Of a stretch of 64,000 bases of DNA, positions 11,691-22,719 are shown piece after piece; within the stretch, counting starts at the first letter, position 1; each line of letters starts with the position of its first letter. Position numbers and translations under genes: made by a program. Below the pieces are notes generated by a model. That model saw nothing but the letters and a program-made list of their open reading frames with translations. It ran no database searches and was not told the DNA's origin. Source of the stretch: Rhodeus uyekii (taxonomy: Eukaryota; Chordata; Actinopteri; Cypriniformes; Acheilognathidae); NCBI GenBank assembly GCA_037043235.1, contig JAWRVZ010000043.1:3757001-3821000 (forward strand). The letters are read 5' to 3'.

Positions 11691-12735
11691 TAATGAAGCT
11701 GTGGGTCTGGCCCCTAAAGGGGTCCAGCTCATAGAATCTGGTCTCTCAGCCGAGGTTGTGGAGACCATCCTTCAGTCCAGAGCTCCCTCCACGAAGAAAC
11801 TCTATGCCTTGAAGTGGAAACTCTTCACGTCCTGGTGTAGTGAAAGGCAGGTGAACCCAGTAACCTGTCAAGTCGGCAAAGTGCTGGAGTTCCTGCAAGA
11901 AAGATTTGCGGCAGGGCTGTTCCCCTCCACCTTGAAGGTTTATGTGGCTGCCATAGCAGCTTGCCATGTACCTCTGGGTGGGGTATCCTTGGGCAAGGAC
12001 CCCCTAGTCACTCGTTTCCTCCGTGGCACATTAAGGCTGAGACCTGCGGCACAGACCAGGGTGCCTGCCTGGGACTTGTCTGTGGTACTCCAAGGCCTGT
12101 CCCAGGCACCCTTTGAACCTTTAGAGGAGCTCCCTATCAAGCTCCTCTCTCTTAAGACCCTTCTTTTGCTGGCCATCACCTCGCTTAAGAGGGTTGGGGA
12201 TCTTCAGGCCCTCTTGGTGGCTCCCTCATGCCTCGAGTTCGCGCCCGGGATGGCAAAAGCCTTTCCCCACCCGAGGCCAGGCTATGTCCCTAAGGTTCCC
12301 ACTAATGTGGCTCGGTCTATGTGGCTGCAGGCCTTTTGCCCTCCCCCATTTGACGATCATGAGCAGGAGCACAAGAACAAGGTCTGTCCAGTGCGAGCAC
12401 TGGACGCTTACGTTCTCAAGACTGCCACTTGGCGTAAGTCGGACCAACTGTTTGTTTGCTTTGGGGCTCCTGAGGGGGCTCCAGCTTCCAAGCAATCCCT
12501 AAGCAGGTGGATAGTCGAGGCTATCTGTCTAGCTTACGATTCGGCCGGACATGCTTCTCCTTTGAGGGTCCGGGCCCACTCCACTCGGAGCATGGCGGCA
12601 TCCAAGGCTCTCCTCTTTGGAGTGTCCTTGTCTGATGTTTGTGCTGCGGCTGGCTGGTCTTCGCCGCACACATTCATGAGGTTTTACCATCTGGACATCG
12701 ATGCCGCCCCAGGAACCAGGGTGCTCTCTCAGTGA
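11581..12735 (+). CDS. DIRS tyrosine recombinase, uninterrupted
   Basis: A 384-codon frame encodes a lambda-integrase-type recombinase of the DIRS group. Such enzymes circularise or integrate the retrotransposon DNA intermediate in the nucleus. An N-terminal SAM-like domain spans about residues 58-155 (QSRAPSTKKLYALKWKLFTS, then LEFLQERF and KVYVAAIAACHVP). The catalytic domain follows at about 165-375. Visible active-site residues are R204 in SLKRVGDLQAL, H333 and R336 in AHSTRSMA, H363 in SSPHTF and the nucleophile Y369 in RFYHLDI, so the full R-H-R-H-Y set is present. The chosen ATG lies in the RNase H overlap. The true start could be lower, because the first 55 residues are not conserved-looking. 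The gene ends just before the internal complementary region. With gag and reverse transcriptase gone, the element would need a helper copy. Confidence 0.85.
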   Translation: MVRGPRGPPRRSPLGDSGQEGPSVPGGGLHSLPATKANEAVGLAPKGVQLIESGLSAEVVETILQSRAPSTKKLYALKWKLFTSWCSERQVNPVTCQVGKVLEFLQERFAAGLFPSTLKVYVAAIAACHVPLGGVSLGKDPLVTRFLRGTLRLRPAAQTRVPAWDLSVVLQGLSQAPFEPLEELPIKLLSLKTLLLLAITSLKRVGDLQALLVAPSCLEFAPGMAKAFPHPRPGYVPKVPTNVARSMWLQAFCPPPFDDHEQEHKNKVCPVRALDAYVLKTATWRKSDQLFVCFGAPEGAPASKQSLSRWIVEAICLAYDSAGHASPLRVRAHSTRSMAASKALLFGVSLSDVCAAAGWSSPHTFMRFYHLDIDAAPGTRVLSQ

Positions 12736-12828
12736 GCTGGGACACACCCGGATGCTGGCGTCGCTGAGGTGGCGTTGGTATAGCGTTCCCCTAGCGCTTT
12801 AACGCAGCTCGAGTTCCCTGAACGGGAA

Positions 12829-12883
12829 CGTCTCGGGTTACGAATGTAACCCTGGTTCCCTGAGGGGAACGAGACGCTGCGTC
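12829..12883 (+). repeat. DIRS internal complementary region, arm 1
   Basis: These 55 bp are the exact reverse complement of 13037-13091, as far as reading by eye shows. The motif includes CGTCTCGGGTTACGAATGTA and GAGGGGAACGAGACGCTGCG. In the DIRS replication model the internal complementary region pairs with the outermost ends and allows a circular DNA intermediate to form. Confidence 0.75.
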
Positions 12884-13036
12884 TTTGCCTCAGCTCCTTG
12901 CGCCTCCGTGCCCGCTTCAGACATTCTTGCTGGCGCTTCCGGGTTTCGGACGCGCTTTATGCTCTTCCTCATGACGTCACCGGCACGTGCACAGATCTTC
13001 ACGTGACTGACGCAAGGCTATTTCCCCTAGCGCTTT

Positions 13037-13091
13037 GACGCAGCGTCTCGTTCCCCTCAGGGAACCAGGGTTACATTCGTAACCCGAGACG
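13037..13091 (-). repeat. DIRS internal complementary region, arm 2 / right terminus
   Basis: Perfect inverted match to 12829-12883, ending ACATTCGTAACCCGAGACG. It marks the right end of the element at 11.1-13.1 kb and touches the neighbouring DIRS copy with no spacer. Confidence 0.75.
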
Positions 13092-13787
13092 TTTGCTGAA
13101 GAGGGAACGAGATGCTGCGTCAAAATCCTATGGGAACGCTTTAGCATGGTTGTCTTGTAAAGCACAATAGAATCGATTGAGTGAATGTTCGTCAAGGAAT
13201 GATGATGTCATGAACAAGAAGGATAAAGGTGTCCCAGAAGTCAGAAGTGGCAGCTAAAATGTGTCTGAAGTAAGATGCCTGCAGGCACATAGGAGGTGTG
13301 GCAGAATTACGCAGTGTCTCGTTCCATCTTCAGGGAACTAGGGTTATATACATAACCTGAGATGTTCCTGTCAAGGAACTCATGCTGTGTTGAAACACTA
13401 TGGGAACGAGAATGCCAACGCCACCACAATGACGAAGGCCTACCAAGTAAAATGTAGAACATTTCGTTAGAACCAGTGTTCCCGGAGTGGAATTTAGGTC
13501 TAACTGGTATGAAGGTATACGGGAAGGACTAGCCTGGCGCATCACAAGCATCTGCAGGAGATACTTCTGCCAAGAGAGCTTTAGATGCCGCCACGCTCCT
13601 AGTTGAGTGGGCTCGGACCACCAAGGGAAGGCAGCCTGGTCAACTCATTGGCAAGAAAGATCTGCCTCAACTAACCACTTGCTCATGCTCTGTTAGTTAC
13701 TGGAGCTCCCTTGGGGCCTTGAAGCAGCCAAGTAGTGGATCTAGCTTGTGCCACAGTGCCTCAGCTGTGTACATAAGAGTCCGTGCT

Positions 13788-15081
13788 CATAGGCGGAGTT
13801 TCCCTTTTGTGCTTGGGGGGGCACCTACCAGGCCAGCAGACCGAGCTCAGATTTTTTTTATATCATATTTATATATCATTCATTCTACATATAAAATACA
13901 TTTACAATGAACAATTTACACCAGTGCTCCGCAATTATTTTTTGTCACGCCCCCCTAGGAAGAGGTAAAAATTTCGCACGCCCCCCCATCCCCCCATTTT
14001 GGAACTTTCGCCTTATTGTTTCCATGGCAACGCGTCATGCTTGTCACCTGACATACCACAGTCACAAAAAGCGCTTTATAATAGATAATTCAAAATAGTC
14101 ACCAACTTGTTGGCTCAACTTGTTGAAACCTAAAAGAACTCTTATGTGGTTGAAATCACTGAGTTGCTGTGATAAATGACAAGCTCTGAGCGCGTCTTTT
14201 TTTTTTATCAGTGCCAGATAGCGCGTGAAAACACGTGTGAATTTAGTGGTTGATCACGTGACACATGAACACCGGTGTGATCGTACACGTCAAAGGATGA
14301 GGGGACGGTTGTCTGAACTTCTTATATGCTGCTCTTGTTCAGTGCAAGAAAACCTACTCCCTGGCAAAAAAAAGCATGTACCCCAGGGTCACGCGCGCCC
14401 CCCCTGGCATTGCTCAACCACTGCTTTATACAAAGAATAGCGAATAGAACAGACTCTTTATAGTTGCTGTTTTGTTTTGCATCAGCAGTGATAGGGTTAA
14501 CACTGGGAGTTCAGAAGTGCGGTGAAAAAAAGCGAGTGTGTTAGCGAGTGCGCTTGTTACAGTGTGTTCTTCTTCGTTCCGATTAAAGTTCATAAACAGA
14601 GCCTCCCTTGAACTGTCATAGAACTACTTCAGACATTACAATATCTTACCTAATGCAGAAGAAGCTGCCTCTTTTTCCGAGATGCGTAGTGTCCACTGTC
14701 TTCTCTTCTGACAGATTTGACACTTTTAGTAGTGGATTTAAAAAAAAAAAAAAACGACGAATGTCCATTTTGTTTATTCAGCGCGTAAAACAGAACGAGA
14801 AGAGCGTCCACTCACGTACCGCGATACTTTGAGATTTGCAAGGAGAATGTAATAAAGCTACAGTAATAAAAAATTAAATATAGTAATTAAAAATTAATCA
14901 GCCATATCTTACTCATTCTATACACAGCACTAATAAGATAAGACAAATAAAACGAGAAAATATGAATTCTGTAATAACAAAAAAATATTCAAAGCACAAG
15001 GCAGGCATTAATTGGCTCTAGTCTGGGGGGGCAGTGCCCCCCCCAGCCCCCCCCCCCCCCCCCCCCCAAACTCCGCCTATG
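13788..15081. mobile_element. hAT-type non-autonomous element (outer)
   Basis: Ends are CATAGGCGGAGTTT and, at the right, AAACTCCGCCTATG, a perfect 14-bp inverted repeat, with G-runs inside the left end and C-runs inside the right end. The flanking 8-mers TCCGTGCT (13780-13787) and TCCATGCT (15082-15089) match in 7 of 8 bases, the target size of the hAT superfamily. No transposase frame is seen. The DIRS sequence reads through across the insertion point. A run of C near 15040-15067 may be imprecise. Confidence 0.75.
13922..14423. mobile_element. hAT-type non-autonomous element (inner, nested)
   Basis: Left end CAGTGCTCCGCAAT..., right end reverse-complemented CAGTGGTTGAGCAAT..., both followed by CACGCCCCCC / GGGGGGCGCGCG-like segments, giving an imperfect inverted repeat. 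Flanks ATTTACAC (13914-13921) and CTTTATAC (14424-14431) agree in 6 of 8 bases. It lies wholly inside the outer hAT element, which lies inside DIRS. No coding potential. Confidence 0.6.
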
Positions 15082-15169
15082 TCCATGCTCACACTGCATT
15101 ATCCATGCACAGCAGATCCTTTCCTGGTCAAGAAGGGAGGACAGAATGCCTGCAGTATGAAAGGTAAGC

Positions 15170-15480
15170 CACGTTAGTGGGCTTAAAGATCCCCTAAGCC
15201 TATAAGGATGTAAGGGGCGAGGAGGAACAGAGCTTTAAAAGTCAGAAACTTGATGGAACCTCCTTGATAGGTATCAAGGGAGCTCCAGAGACAGATCCCA
15301 GGTCGGAACTTATTGAGTTCTGCTTGACTCAGCCTCATTGCCACGCAGCTATGGCAGCCATGTAAACCTTCAGGGTAACCCTGCAGTGAATCTGGCCTGC
15401 AGGTAACTGAGGTAACTGCCTCATACTGCACCACGAAATGAAAAGTTTTCACATCAGAACGTACAGTTTCCTCATGGACG
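15170..15480 (-). pseudogene. DIRS tyrosine recombinase N-terminal part, decayed
   Basis: Minus-strand translation gives RAPSMRKLYVLM, a stop, KLFISWCS, then TLKVYMAAIAAW and later a degraded LLKLC...PLTSL segment. This parallels RAPSTKKLYALKWKLFTSW, STLKVYVAAIAAC and SLKTLLLLAITSL in the intact copy at 11581-12735. Multiple stops and frameshifts are present. The catalytic R-H-R-Y part is not recognisable. Confidence 0.7.
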
Positions 15481-15549
15481 GAGCTCTGAGGTGGAAAATG
15501 GTCTCAACAACCAGAATCTATGAGCTGGGCTCCCACTGAAGCTGAGCCC

Positions 15550-15960
15550 ACAGTCTTCACAATTCTGGCTAGAGATGGGCTATCAGGCCCCCTGCCTGGA
15601 ACAGGAGGTCCCTCCTGACCAGAATGTCCATGGAGTTCCATCAAAGAAGGACACTAGGTCCGAAAACCCCACTCTATCTGGCCAATACAAAGCAATTAAA
15701 GTGAGATGGACCTTGCAGAGAGATATGGGTAGAGATGTAGATTGCAGATGTAGCCTCAGCCAAGCCTGAACCACGGCATGCTGTCTGAGAGGAACTGGGT
15801 GAGTGAAGAGAACCAAAGTGGCCTGTTAGATGTCTCGAGACACAAATGGAACTGGGGGTGGAGTCTCCATTCCCCGGGACTCAGACTCTCACTTGACTGT
15901 GAGAGGTGGGTTGCCCCTCGGGGAAAACCCTCTGATTTTGAGTCACTACTGAAGAGGCCC
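15550..15960 (-). pseudogene. DIRS RNase H C-terminal part, decayed
   Basis: Minus-strand fragments include SPGEWRLHPQ, ETSNRPLWFSSLTQF, VVQAWLRLHL and LTLIALYWPDRVGFSDLVSF. These match, in order, the RNase H end of the copy at 11.4-11.7 kb, including the segment deleted there. At least two frame changes occur. It lies just upstream, in minus orientation, of the decayed recombinase, as expected for DIRS. Confidence 0.7.
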
Positions 15961-17229
15961 AAGCAGTCTCAACTGCTCAGTGAGTGACTGGCCTAGTTTT
16001 ATGACAGGATGGAACTGTGCCTTGGAAAGGGGTCCTCGGTTAAAGAAAAAATACATTCTGCCTCAATGTCGGACTGCTAACTGCTGAAGTAAGATCAAGA
16101 AGACGTTGATGTAGATCAGAACGCGGCCCCTTGAGGATCCGGGGTAATAAAGCTAGACCGGGTAGAAAATACAGATATTGGTAAGCCTTCCCTCAGGCAA
16201 TTTTAACCCTGCTGGAATGGAAGTAACCACAGTGCATGCATCCAGCTCCGGAAGAGGAAATCAGACCACCAGATGAGGGCAGGGATAAGACAAGGCCCAT
16301 CTATCCTTCTTTGGAACAGTGAGGTACTGGTAATAAAACCAATCTCATAGCTGGGAGAGGTACTCGATGAATCCTGACACAGCAGAGATTTACTTCTTTC
16401 TCCATTACCAGAGACTGCTCACAAGACCCAAAGAGAAATATTTGGCAAATGTAACAATGCTGCCATAGATTCTACTAGGGAACCAGCCTCTCAAGGCTGA
16501 CCTCTGGTATTTTTTTGAGCGTTCACTCCAGGGCCCTGTCCTGCAGGGAACGCCTGAAGTGACTGCACTAGGACCCTCTAGAGGGGGCTTGGGGAGTCTC
16601 CCAGTGACACCAAGATTCCAGAGTCTTTACCCAGAGCCTGAGCCTCTACCGGGGTGGACAAAACCACAGGGCCTGATTCAAGAGCCCGGGAGAGGATATC
16701 GGACAGACCAGGCCCATCTCTAACCCCTCTGACAACAGTGGGACCCGAACCTGAGGATCATGATTCTGGGTGGCGGAGTTTGAAACCACCAGGCGGGAGC
16801 AGAGCATACAGAGCATAACTATTAGTAGTAAACACAGCCAGTGTCCTTGAACGCTGACTGTGCATGCTCCACTCCCAAACAAACAACACAAAGACTGTAT
16901 GATTCCCCGCTCGTGATTATAGTGAGGGCAGGAAGTGACACATAATCTAAACTGCTGTTTGCTCGACATAGTAGATCTTGTATGGTGTGGGATACACTGT
17001 TATTTTTTAACACACACACACTGCCAGCAACAAATACACTCTTTGTTTCACAGTGCTTGCTGAAGACACTAAAGCTCCCGCTTCTGATGCTGCCACTATC
17101 CTCCTGGTTCATTCGTCATTATTCCTTGACGTGCATTCACTAGATCGATTCTATTGTGCTTCATGAGACAATCACGCTAAAGTGTACCCATAGCATTTTG
17201 ACACAGCACAAGTTCCCTTATGAAGAATA

Positions 17230-20200
17230 TCTACACTATTAGTATACGCTGTCCAAACCAACGAGACAATGTAATGTTCTTTTCATGGAACGGATACAAT
17301 ATTTGAGGAACAAATGTGAGCTTTGTGAAATTATAAAAAGTTAGTGTATGACCATTTGCAAACTACATTGTATCTAATGAGAGGCATCATGATGGTAGGA
17401 AATGTATCAAGCAGTTATTTGAGCTCTTTTCTCCTATTTTTCCTAATCGTTTGAGCTGATCTAAAGAACTAGTCTAATGCACTGCATGATCTTTTACCTT
17501 AATTTTTCTGGTACAAACTGGTATCCAATAGACCAGAAAAGCATTGTTTTTAACCAACGATCCTCAATGCCATTGTCTCATTTCAAATTAACCTCAATCC
17601 TTGTCTTTCTTGGAAGATGGCTGACTGACTGTTTGCCTAAATCAACATGTGGTTCATAGTGCACTCATAACATAGATGGCTCGATTTAACCCAAACTATT
17701 CAAAGCCCAAAACCACAACATTAAACACTCCAGGGATCAAAAAGATAAGGGGATAAGATCAAGAAAACATGCATCCAAGTACATATATAAAATCCCACAC
17801 GAGTGATGTTTTGATCTCTGAAGAGGCCTTAAACTGCCAACTCAGCATATCATGGCTGATCAAATGTGGAGCACAAAATGCGTCATGCTTCCAGATTAAA
17901 TTTTTTAACAAGCAAGACTGGTCGAATGTTCATAGAATGAGAGGGACAGAACAAAAAAGAGAAAAAGAAACTGACAGAGACCCAAACCACTGCACTTCAT
18001 TATCTCCAGCAGTTCAGTTCGCAATTTTTCACAATAAATGTGTCAAGTGACGCACATCCAGTAATTTGTGATTCAACACATTTCCTCAAACCCAAAGCAC
18101 ACCCAAACACATGGATCTGATGAACTTCTTTCTTTTTCTCAACTTGTTTTTGATGCAATATTTTGTCTTCATCAACTTTAACTCACCTAGACACACTGTC
18201 CTCTATGGAACTGTTGGTTTGACCATTCATGAACTTTGCAGTACGCCTTGAAACGGCATTTTCGCACAGCATCCGTGGTTTAAATGGTCCATGCATCTGT
18301 GTCAGCCCTTAAGAACAGAGAAACATTTTGAGCCAATGTTGAATAGTCTTTTCCACTGAATGTTTTTACATTGGTTACACTAAGACAGTTCAAGCATTTA
18401 AACAAGGGATATACAAAATTGTATAGCAAAGCAAACAATTCTTCAAAACTTCCTTTGCCATGTCTCATTTGCACCCCATAGCAAACAGCACAAACTGCAA
18501 GGTTTACCGCTAAAAATGATTGTTTAACATCCTACAGTAATAGCATGTCTTCTATATTATAAAATTTACTTGTGAACCTTCATGTGTTGCCATGACTCAA
18601 CGACAAATACTGGATTCAGTTCCTCTAGTGATTTATTTTACACTCTATCTGAAGAAATGATTTCACATCTCTATAAACTAAGAAACCTCTGTGTTGTCTC
18701 AATTAGAAATTATCAAAAAGCCTTAACATAGGGAGCAGGAAATATACTTCATCTTTTTTCTGTTCAGCTGTATTCAGTCCCATTGCAGTGGAAACCAGAT
18801 GCTCAGGCTGTAACTTTAAATCTATTTATTCTGTATATTTGGCTAATGAATGCAAACAGACAGCATGAGAGAAAACAGATGCAAAAGCGTGCAAAAATCC
18901 ATGAAGTCTTTTTCAAAACAAAGACTTAAGAAAAGTCTGTTGGGGAAACACAGTGGAACTTTTTTTTTATCTAGATGCTGGAGCATCCATGTTTTAATGT
19001 CATGCCTGCATTACTGTTCTAAAGTCAAAAAGTTTTTTATTTTTTTAAAGAAATTAAGGCTTTTATTAACCAAGGGTGCATTCAGTTAATCAAAAGTGAT
19101 AAAAACAGTAACAATGGTCAAAAATGAATTTTTTAATATTTTAAATAAATAATATTCTCTATTTTCTTTTTTATGTTATATTTTTACAGTGTTTTCAATA
19201 AAATAAATGTGAGGGGGGGGGGGATAATAAAAAAAATGCATGCAAACCTTATGCTAAAATTTTGAACAGTAGTCTATAATTTACAGTTGAAAAGTGGCTA
19301 TCCTTTAAATTATTTTGGTGAACTGTTACAATCTTTGAACTCTGAATTGATGGAGAGTGATAAAAACAGTTACAGTATTTCATAGTAGCTACTCTCTTAT
19401 GAAATACTTCTATGGTTTACTTACAGCCTACCTAAAAATAACAATGAAAAAAGGTGAAATACCTATTAATTTCTAATCTATTGTATGACACCTAGGATGC
19501 AACCTCATAATGTAAAATATTTTTAAAGAAAGTGCTAATAAAAGGATTAAAACACATAACAAATGCTATTAAATAAAAGTTTATTTTGCTAAACCACTTG
19601 CAGTAAAAATGGGCCCTAAAGTGCATGCAATGTAAGTCGCTTTGGATAAAAGTGTCTGCCAAATCCATAAATGTAAATAAGTCATGTGTATAAACATGTT
19701 TCACATGACTGCAAAACAATCAAGAATGAATCAGTAGCCGTACACAGGATTGTGAGTATGCTTAGGGTTAAGGTGAAAAACAGTTTAACTTCCCTGAATG
19801 CCACATGCCTGAAACACACACATACTCAGATTTACAGAAAGCATCTACACACATGCCTGTCATAGGTTTAGAGGAAATAGTACATAGTCTACACAATCTG
19901 TTATTTTGTCCAAGTGGAGAGTATCACACACATCATTTATAATCATTGAGTCTTTCTAAATGTGGTGCCTGGATTTTATCAGAACTACATTTATAAACTG
20001 GATTCTTTACTTTTTCTGTCATGTTTTCTTTGCTGTGGCTTCATGTGCTCTTAATCAAATAAGTTTGGCCAAAAAGTCTCTTTACTGTGATGGAGTCATC
20101 CACACAGAATTCACCTCTAATTGACACAGTGTGTTTGTGCCTGAATGACTATGTGTGGTAAAGTATGTGTGTGAAATGAATGCAAGCAACTTTTAATCAT

Positions 20201-20487
20201 TATCAACATTTGTTTATGGTTATTTTTCACACAAGGAATTTGTATTTGTTTAAGGCCAGTTTACGCCGACAGTTATTTTATTGATGGAGGTTGTTGGGTT
20301 ACTGTGAACAATGGTTGGTTGCCCAAAACTTATTGGTGGGCTTTGTAACTGGATATACTTGTAAAATGGGTCATGATATGAGAAATCAAACTTGCCTTGA
20401 TATTTTAATGTTTTGTGCGGGGCGTGGTGTTCGATTCCAACGCTAGTCTCATTCTAGCTTTGTGTTTCAGGATTCAGATATTCATAC
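17230..20487. other. No recognised gene
   Basis: AT-rich unique-looking sequence. The only known piece is a SINE tail at about 19620-19678. A G-run occurs at 19214-19223. Confidence 0.4.
19610..19680 (+). repeat. tRNA-derived SINE, 3' tail fragment
   Basis: GTAAGTCGCTTTGGATAAAA and GTGTCTGCCAAATCCATAAA form the conserved tail of the widespread teleost tRNA-derived SINE, which is also present at 57.8 and 61.3 kb on the other strand. The tRNA-like head is missing. Confidence 0.7.
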
Positions 20488-20828
20488 TGTCACGATCGGG
20501 TGCTAGTGTGTGGTGCGGAGGGACGAGGGAGACAGGGAATTCCAAACTGAAAACTCATTTAATAATAAACAAAACAAAAGACTTTAAATACAAAACAAAA
20601 AAGCACACTTGTGCAAAAACTAAACTTGAACACAACTGGGGAGACAGGCAAGACATCAACACACAACAACAAACTTCTTTAACAACCGACAAACACAAGG
20701 GAAATGCCAGAGTGTATATTGTATCACTAACGATAAAGTGATTACATGACAGGTGCAGGGAGTGAAACAATGACCCGATAGACAGGAAGTGACAAAGAAG
20801 ACCCAGACAGACAGGAACCAGTGTTACA
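20488..20828 (-). mobile_element. Solo LTR, family shared with 45306-45742
   Basis: Ends TGTCACG...TGTTACA, flanked on both sides by the 5-bp duplication CATAC (20483-20487 and 20829-20833). Internal blocks AACAAAACAAAAGACTTTAA, CAACCGACAAACACAAGGGA and ACAGGTGCAGGGAGTGAAAC are shared with the solo LTR at 45.3 kb. Homologous recombination between two LTRs leaves such single copies. The reverse orientation is assigned from the LTR at 45.3 kb, whose TATA-like box lies on the minus strand. Confidence 0.8.
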
Positions 20829-20870
20829 CATACTCCGAGTGTACTCACAAGATGAGTGTTTGCTTGTGCA

Positions 20871-20936
20871 CTCTGTTCTGTTCTGTTCTGTTCTGTTCTG
20901 TTCTGTTCTGTTCTGTTCTGTTCTGTTCTGTTCTGT
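20871..20936. repeat. Pentanucleotide microsatellite (TTCTG)n
   Basis: About 13 uninterrupted copies of CTGTT/TTCTG lie 40 bp beyond the solo LTR. The adjacent 20940-21110 segment is rich in GTGTAGC / TCATGTT repeats of unknown origin. Confidence 0.9.
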
Positions 20937-21159
20937 GAGTGTTTCAAGTTCGCTCTTGTCTGCGTATGTTTTTGTGTAGCATGCGGCTGTGTAGCCATGT
21001 GTTTTCATGTTATTTCATGTCTTGTGCTGTGTAGCGCGCAGCTCATGTTTTCACTTGCTGTGTGCTTTCATGTTGTCTTGTTTTGTGTGGGCACGCGGCT
21101 TATATTTATCTGACTGTTATACTATCTGTTTTGTATTATTAAAAAAAACACTATCTGTG

Positions 21160-21390
21160 ATAGTTCACACAAATAGGAAAATTGCTTAATTTACTTACCT
21201 TCATGTCATTCCAAACCCCTAAGAAGTACGTCATATGGACTAGATTTAGTGCATTTTTGTCACTTTTGAAGCTTGCCAATGCTCATCCCCATTCATTTAC
21301 ATAATATTTATTTCACTAATTTCACCTTTTGTATTCTATAGAACCCAAAATAGGTTTGGAATGACGTGAGGGTGACATAATTTCATTACT
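21160..21390. repeat. Old fish interspersed repeat
   Basis: GATAGTTCACACAAATAGGA, CTTCATGTCATTCCAAACCC and the inverted ends GGTTTGGAATGACGTGAGGG and ATAATTTCATTAC mark the cyprinid GTTCACCC-type repeat. Its two ends are mutually inverted. Confidence 0.55.
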
Positions 21391-22719
21391 TAAGCAGAGA
21401 ATGTGTGTGCATAGATTTAATTTCTCCAAATAACAACACTTGATACTATAAAAAAGTGCTAATCCTTTCCATGACCAACAGAAGGTTCTTTGTCATTTTT
21501 TAGCCTGAGAGTTGGTCATCACTTATGGAAAGATTGCTAAAACAAAATCAACATGGACCACTTCAATTCCACATCTTTTTTAATCAAAGCATCATGCCTT
21601 ATACTAATTTAAATCACCAAACCTCAGCAATGTATTTGCGAACAACTTTGTCATAATCTCAGACATACCATTAAAAGACACAAAAGTAATCTAACCTCAC
21701 AAATAAACAAAACATGCATGACTAATTTGACCACATCCTGTCTGACCAACCAACTCCTCTCTTAACACAATAAATGTAACAAATTTAACACCAAACATGA
21801 GCTAAACATTTTATAAAAACCACACAATAACACAAGAGTAACCGCTACCAAAGCACAACCACAGAGGTCTTGTAAATGTGTTATCCCTTACACATTTATG
21901 GGTTGGTGTGTAAGTCAAAAGAAAAAGTAATCTCAACTGAAAAAGAAAAAAATATCTGTAAACCCAACATGCTATACATACATACACACACACACCTTGA
22001 TCTAACGGTCAACTGCATGTAACTTGATGCTTTGTTGGTCTGACTTAAAAATGGTGACATCATGCCTATGACACAAATAGCTATAACATTTTTGAGAGCT
22101 TACTATAACAAAAATAGTGTTTATCTGTGAGTGTTTTTGTTATGTTTCTAAAGTGCTGCATGAATACTTAAAATCTAGTTTAAAAAAAATTTATTTTCAA
22201 CTGTTTACAAGAACCCTAAACCACACAACCGATGCCAGCCCAATAAACCCTTAGTTTGGGTAGTTTTCTTGACATTGTAAGGCTATTAAGGTTTTGGGGA
22301 AAAACAAAGACCTAGATGAAGAATAGCCTATAAAATTATAACATCATGTACAGCAAAAGCCATTACAAATGGTTCAGGACTTTAATAAAGGGGAATGGTG
22401 TGTCTTGTGTTCAAGAAAAATTGGGCTAGTTTCAATGGTTATGAAAAAAATACAAAATCAAAGAGGCTGTGATGCAAAAGCGAATTGTTTTAACACCAAA
22501 ACACAATCAAGAGCATGCTTTGTTTTAGGCCTAGGTGATAAAACGGTGTCTGTATTTATAGGCTGTATATGCTTATCGATAGTGATGTAAAAAAAATTCA
22601 GTATAGACCTTATGTTGCTCCACCCCTTTTCAGTGCTCAATGTATACTGTCATTTGGTTTGTATTTAATTTGTACGTAATATCTCATGAATGAACAGCTA
22701 GTTTTAAAATCTTATCAGA
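21391..22719. other. No recognised feature
   Basis: AT-rich. No gene, exon or known repeat seen. Confidence 0.4.

Larger units (their letters stand above)
11096..13091 (+). mobile_element. Internally deleted DIRS element with inverted ends and intact recombinase
   Basis: The left terminal repeat (from TATGTAACCCTAGTTCCC to about 11330) is repeated inverted at the right (about 12900-13080). Shared segments include GCGCTAGGGGAAATAGCCTT, CACGTGAAGATCTGTGCA, GGTGACGTCATGAGGAAGAG and CATAAAGCGCGTCCGAAACC. Between them there is only a stub of the RNase H region and a full tyrosine recombinase. Gag and reverse transcriptase are deleted near 11388. DIRS elements use split inverted repeats plus an internal complementary region, and integrate by tyrosine recombinase without target duplication, which fits the layout. 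The element is about 2.0 kb, where full-length fish DIRS elements are about 5-6 kb. Confidence 0.85.
13092..17229 (-). mobile_element. Older DIRS element, reverse orientation, with nested insertions
   Basis: The left end (13095-13270) and right end (17090-17229) are inverted copies. CACAATAGAATCGATTGAGT at 13160 pairs with the complement of ACTAGATCGATTCTATTGTG near 17142, and GTCAAGGAATGATGATG pairs with the 17105 region. The interior, read on the minus strand, carries decayed RNase H and tyrosine recombinase segments. A hAT-type insertion (13788-15081) interrupts it. Outside the insert the length is about 2.8 kb, so gag and most of the reverse transcriptase are also missing. Divergence between the ends is clearly greater than in the 11-13 kb copy. 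Confidence 0.75.

Noticed and set aside
20555..20998. 147-codon minus-strand frame with repeated TEQNR
   Set aside because: It arises from the TTCTG microsatellite and the adjoining LTR.
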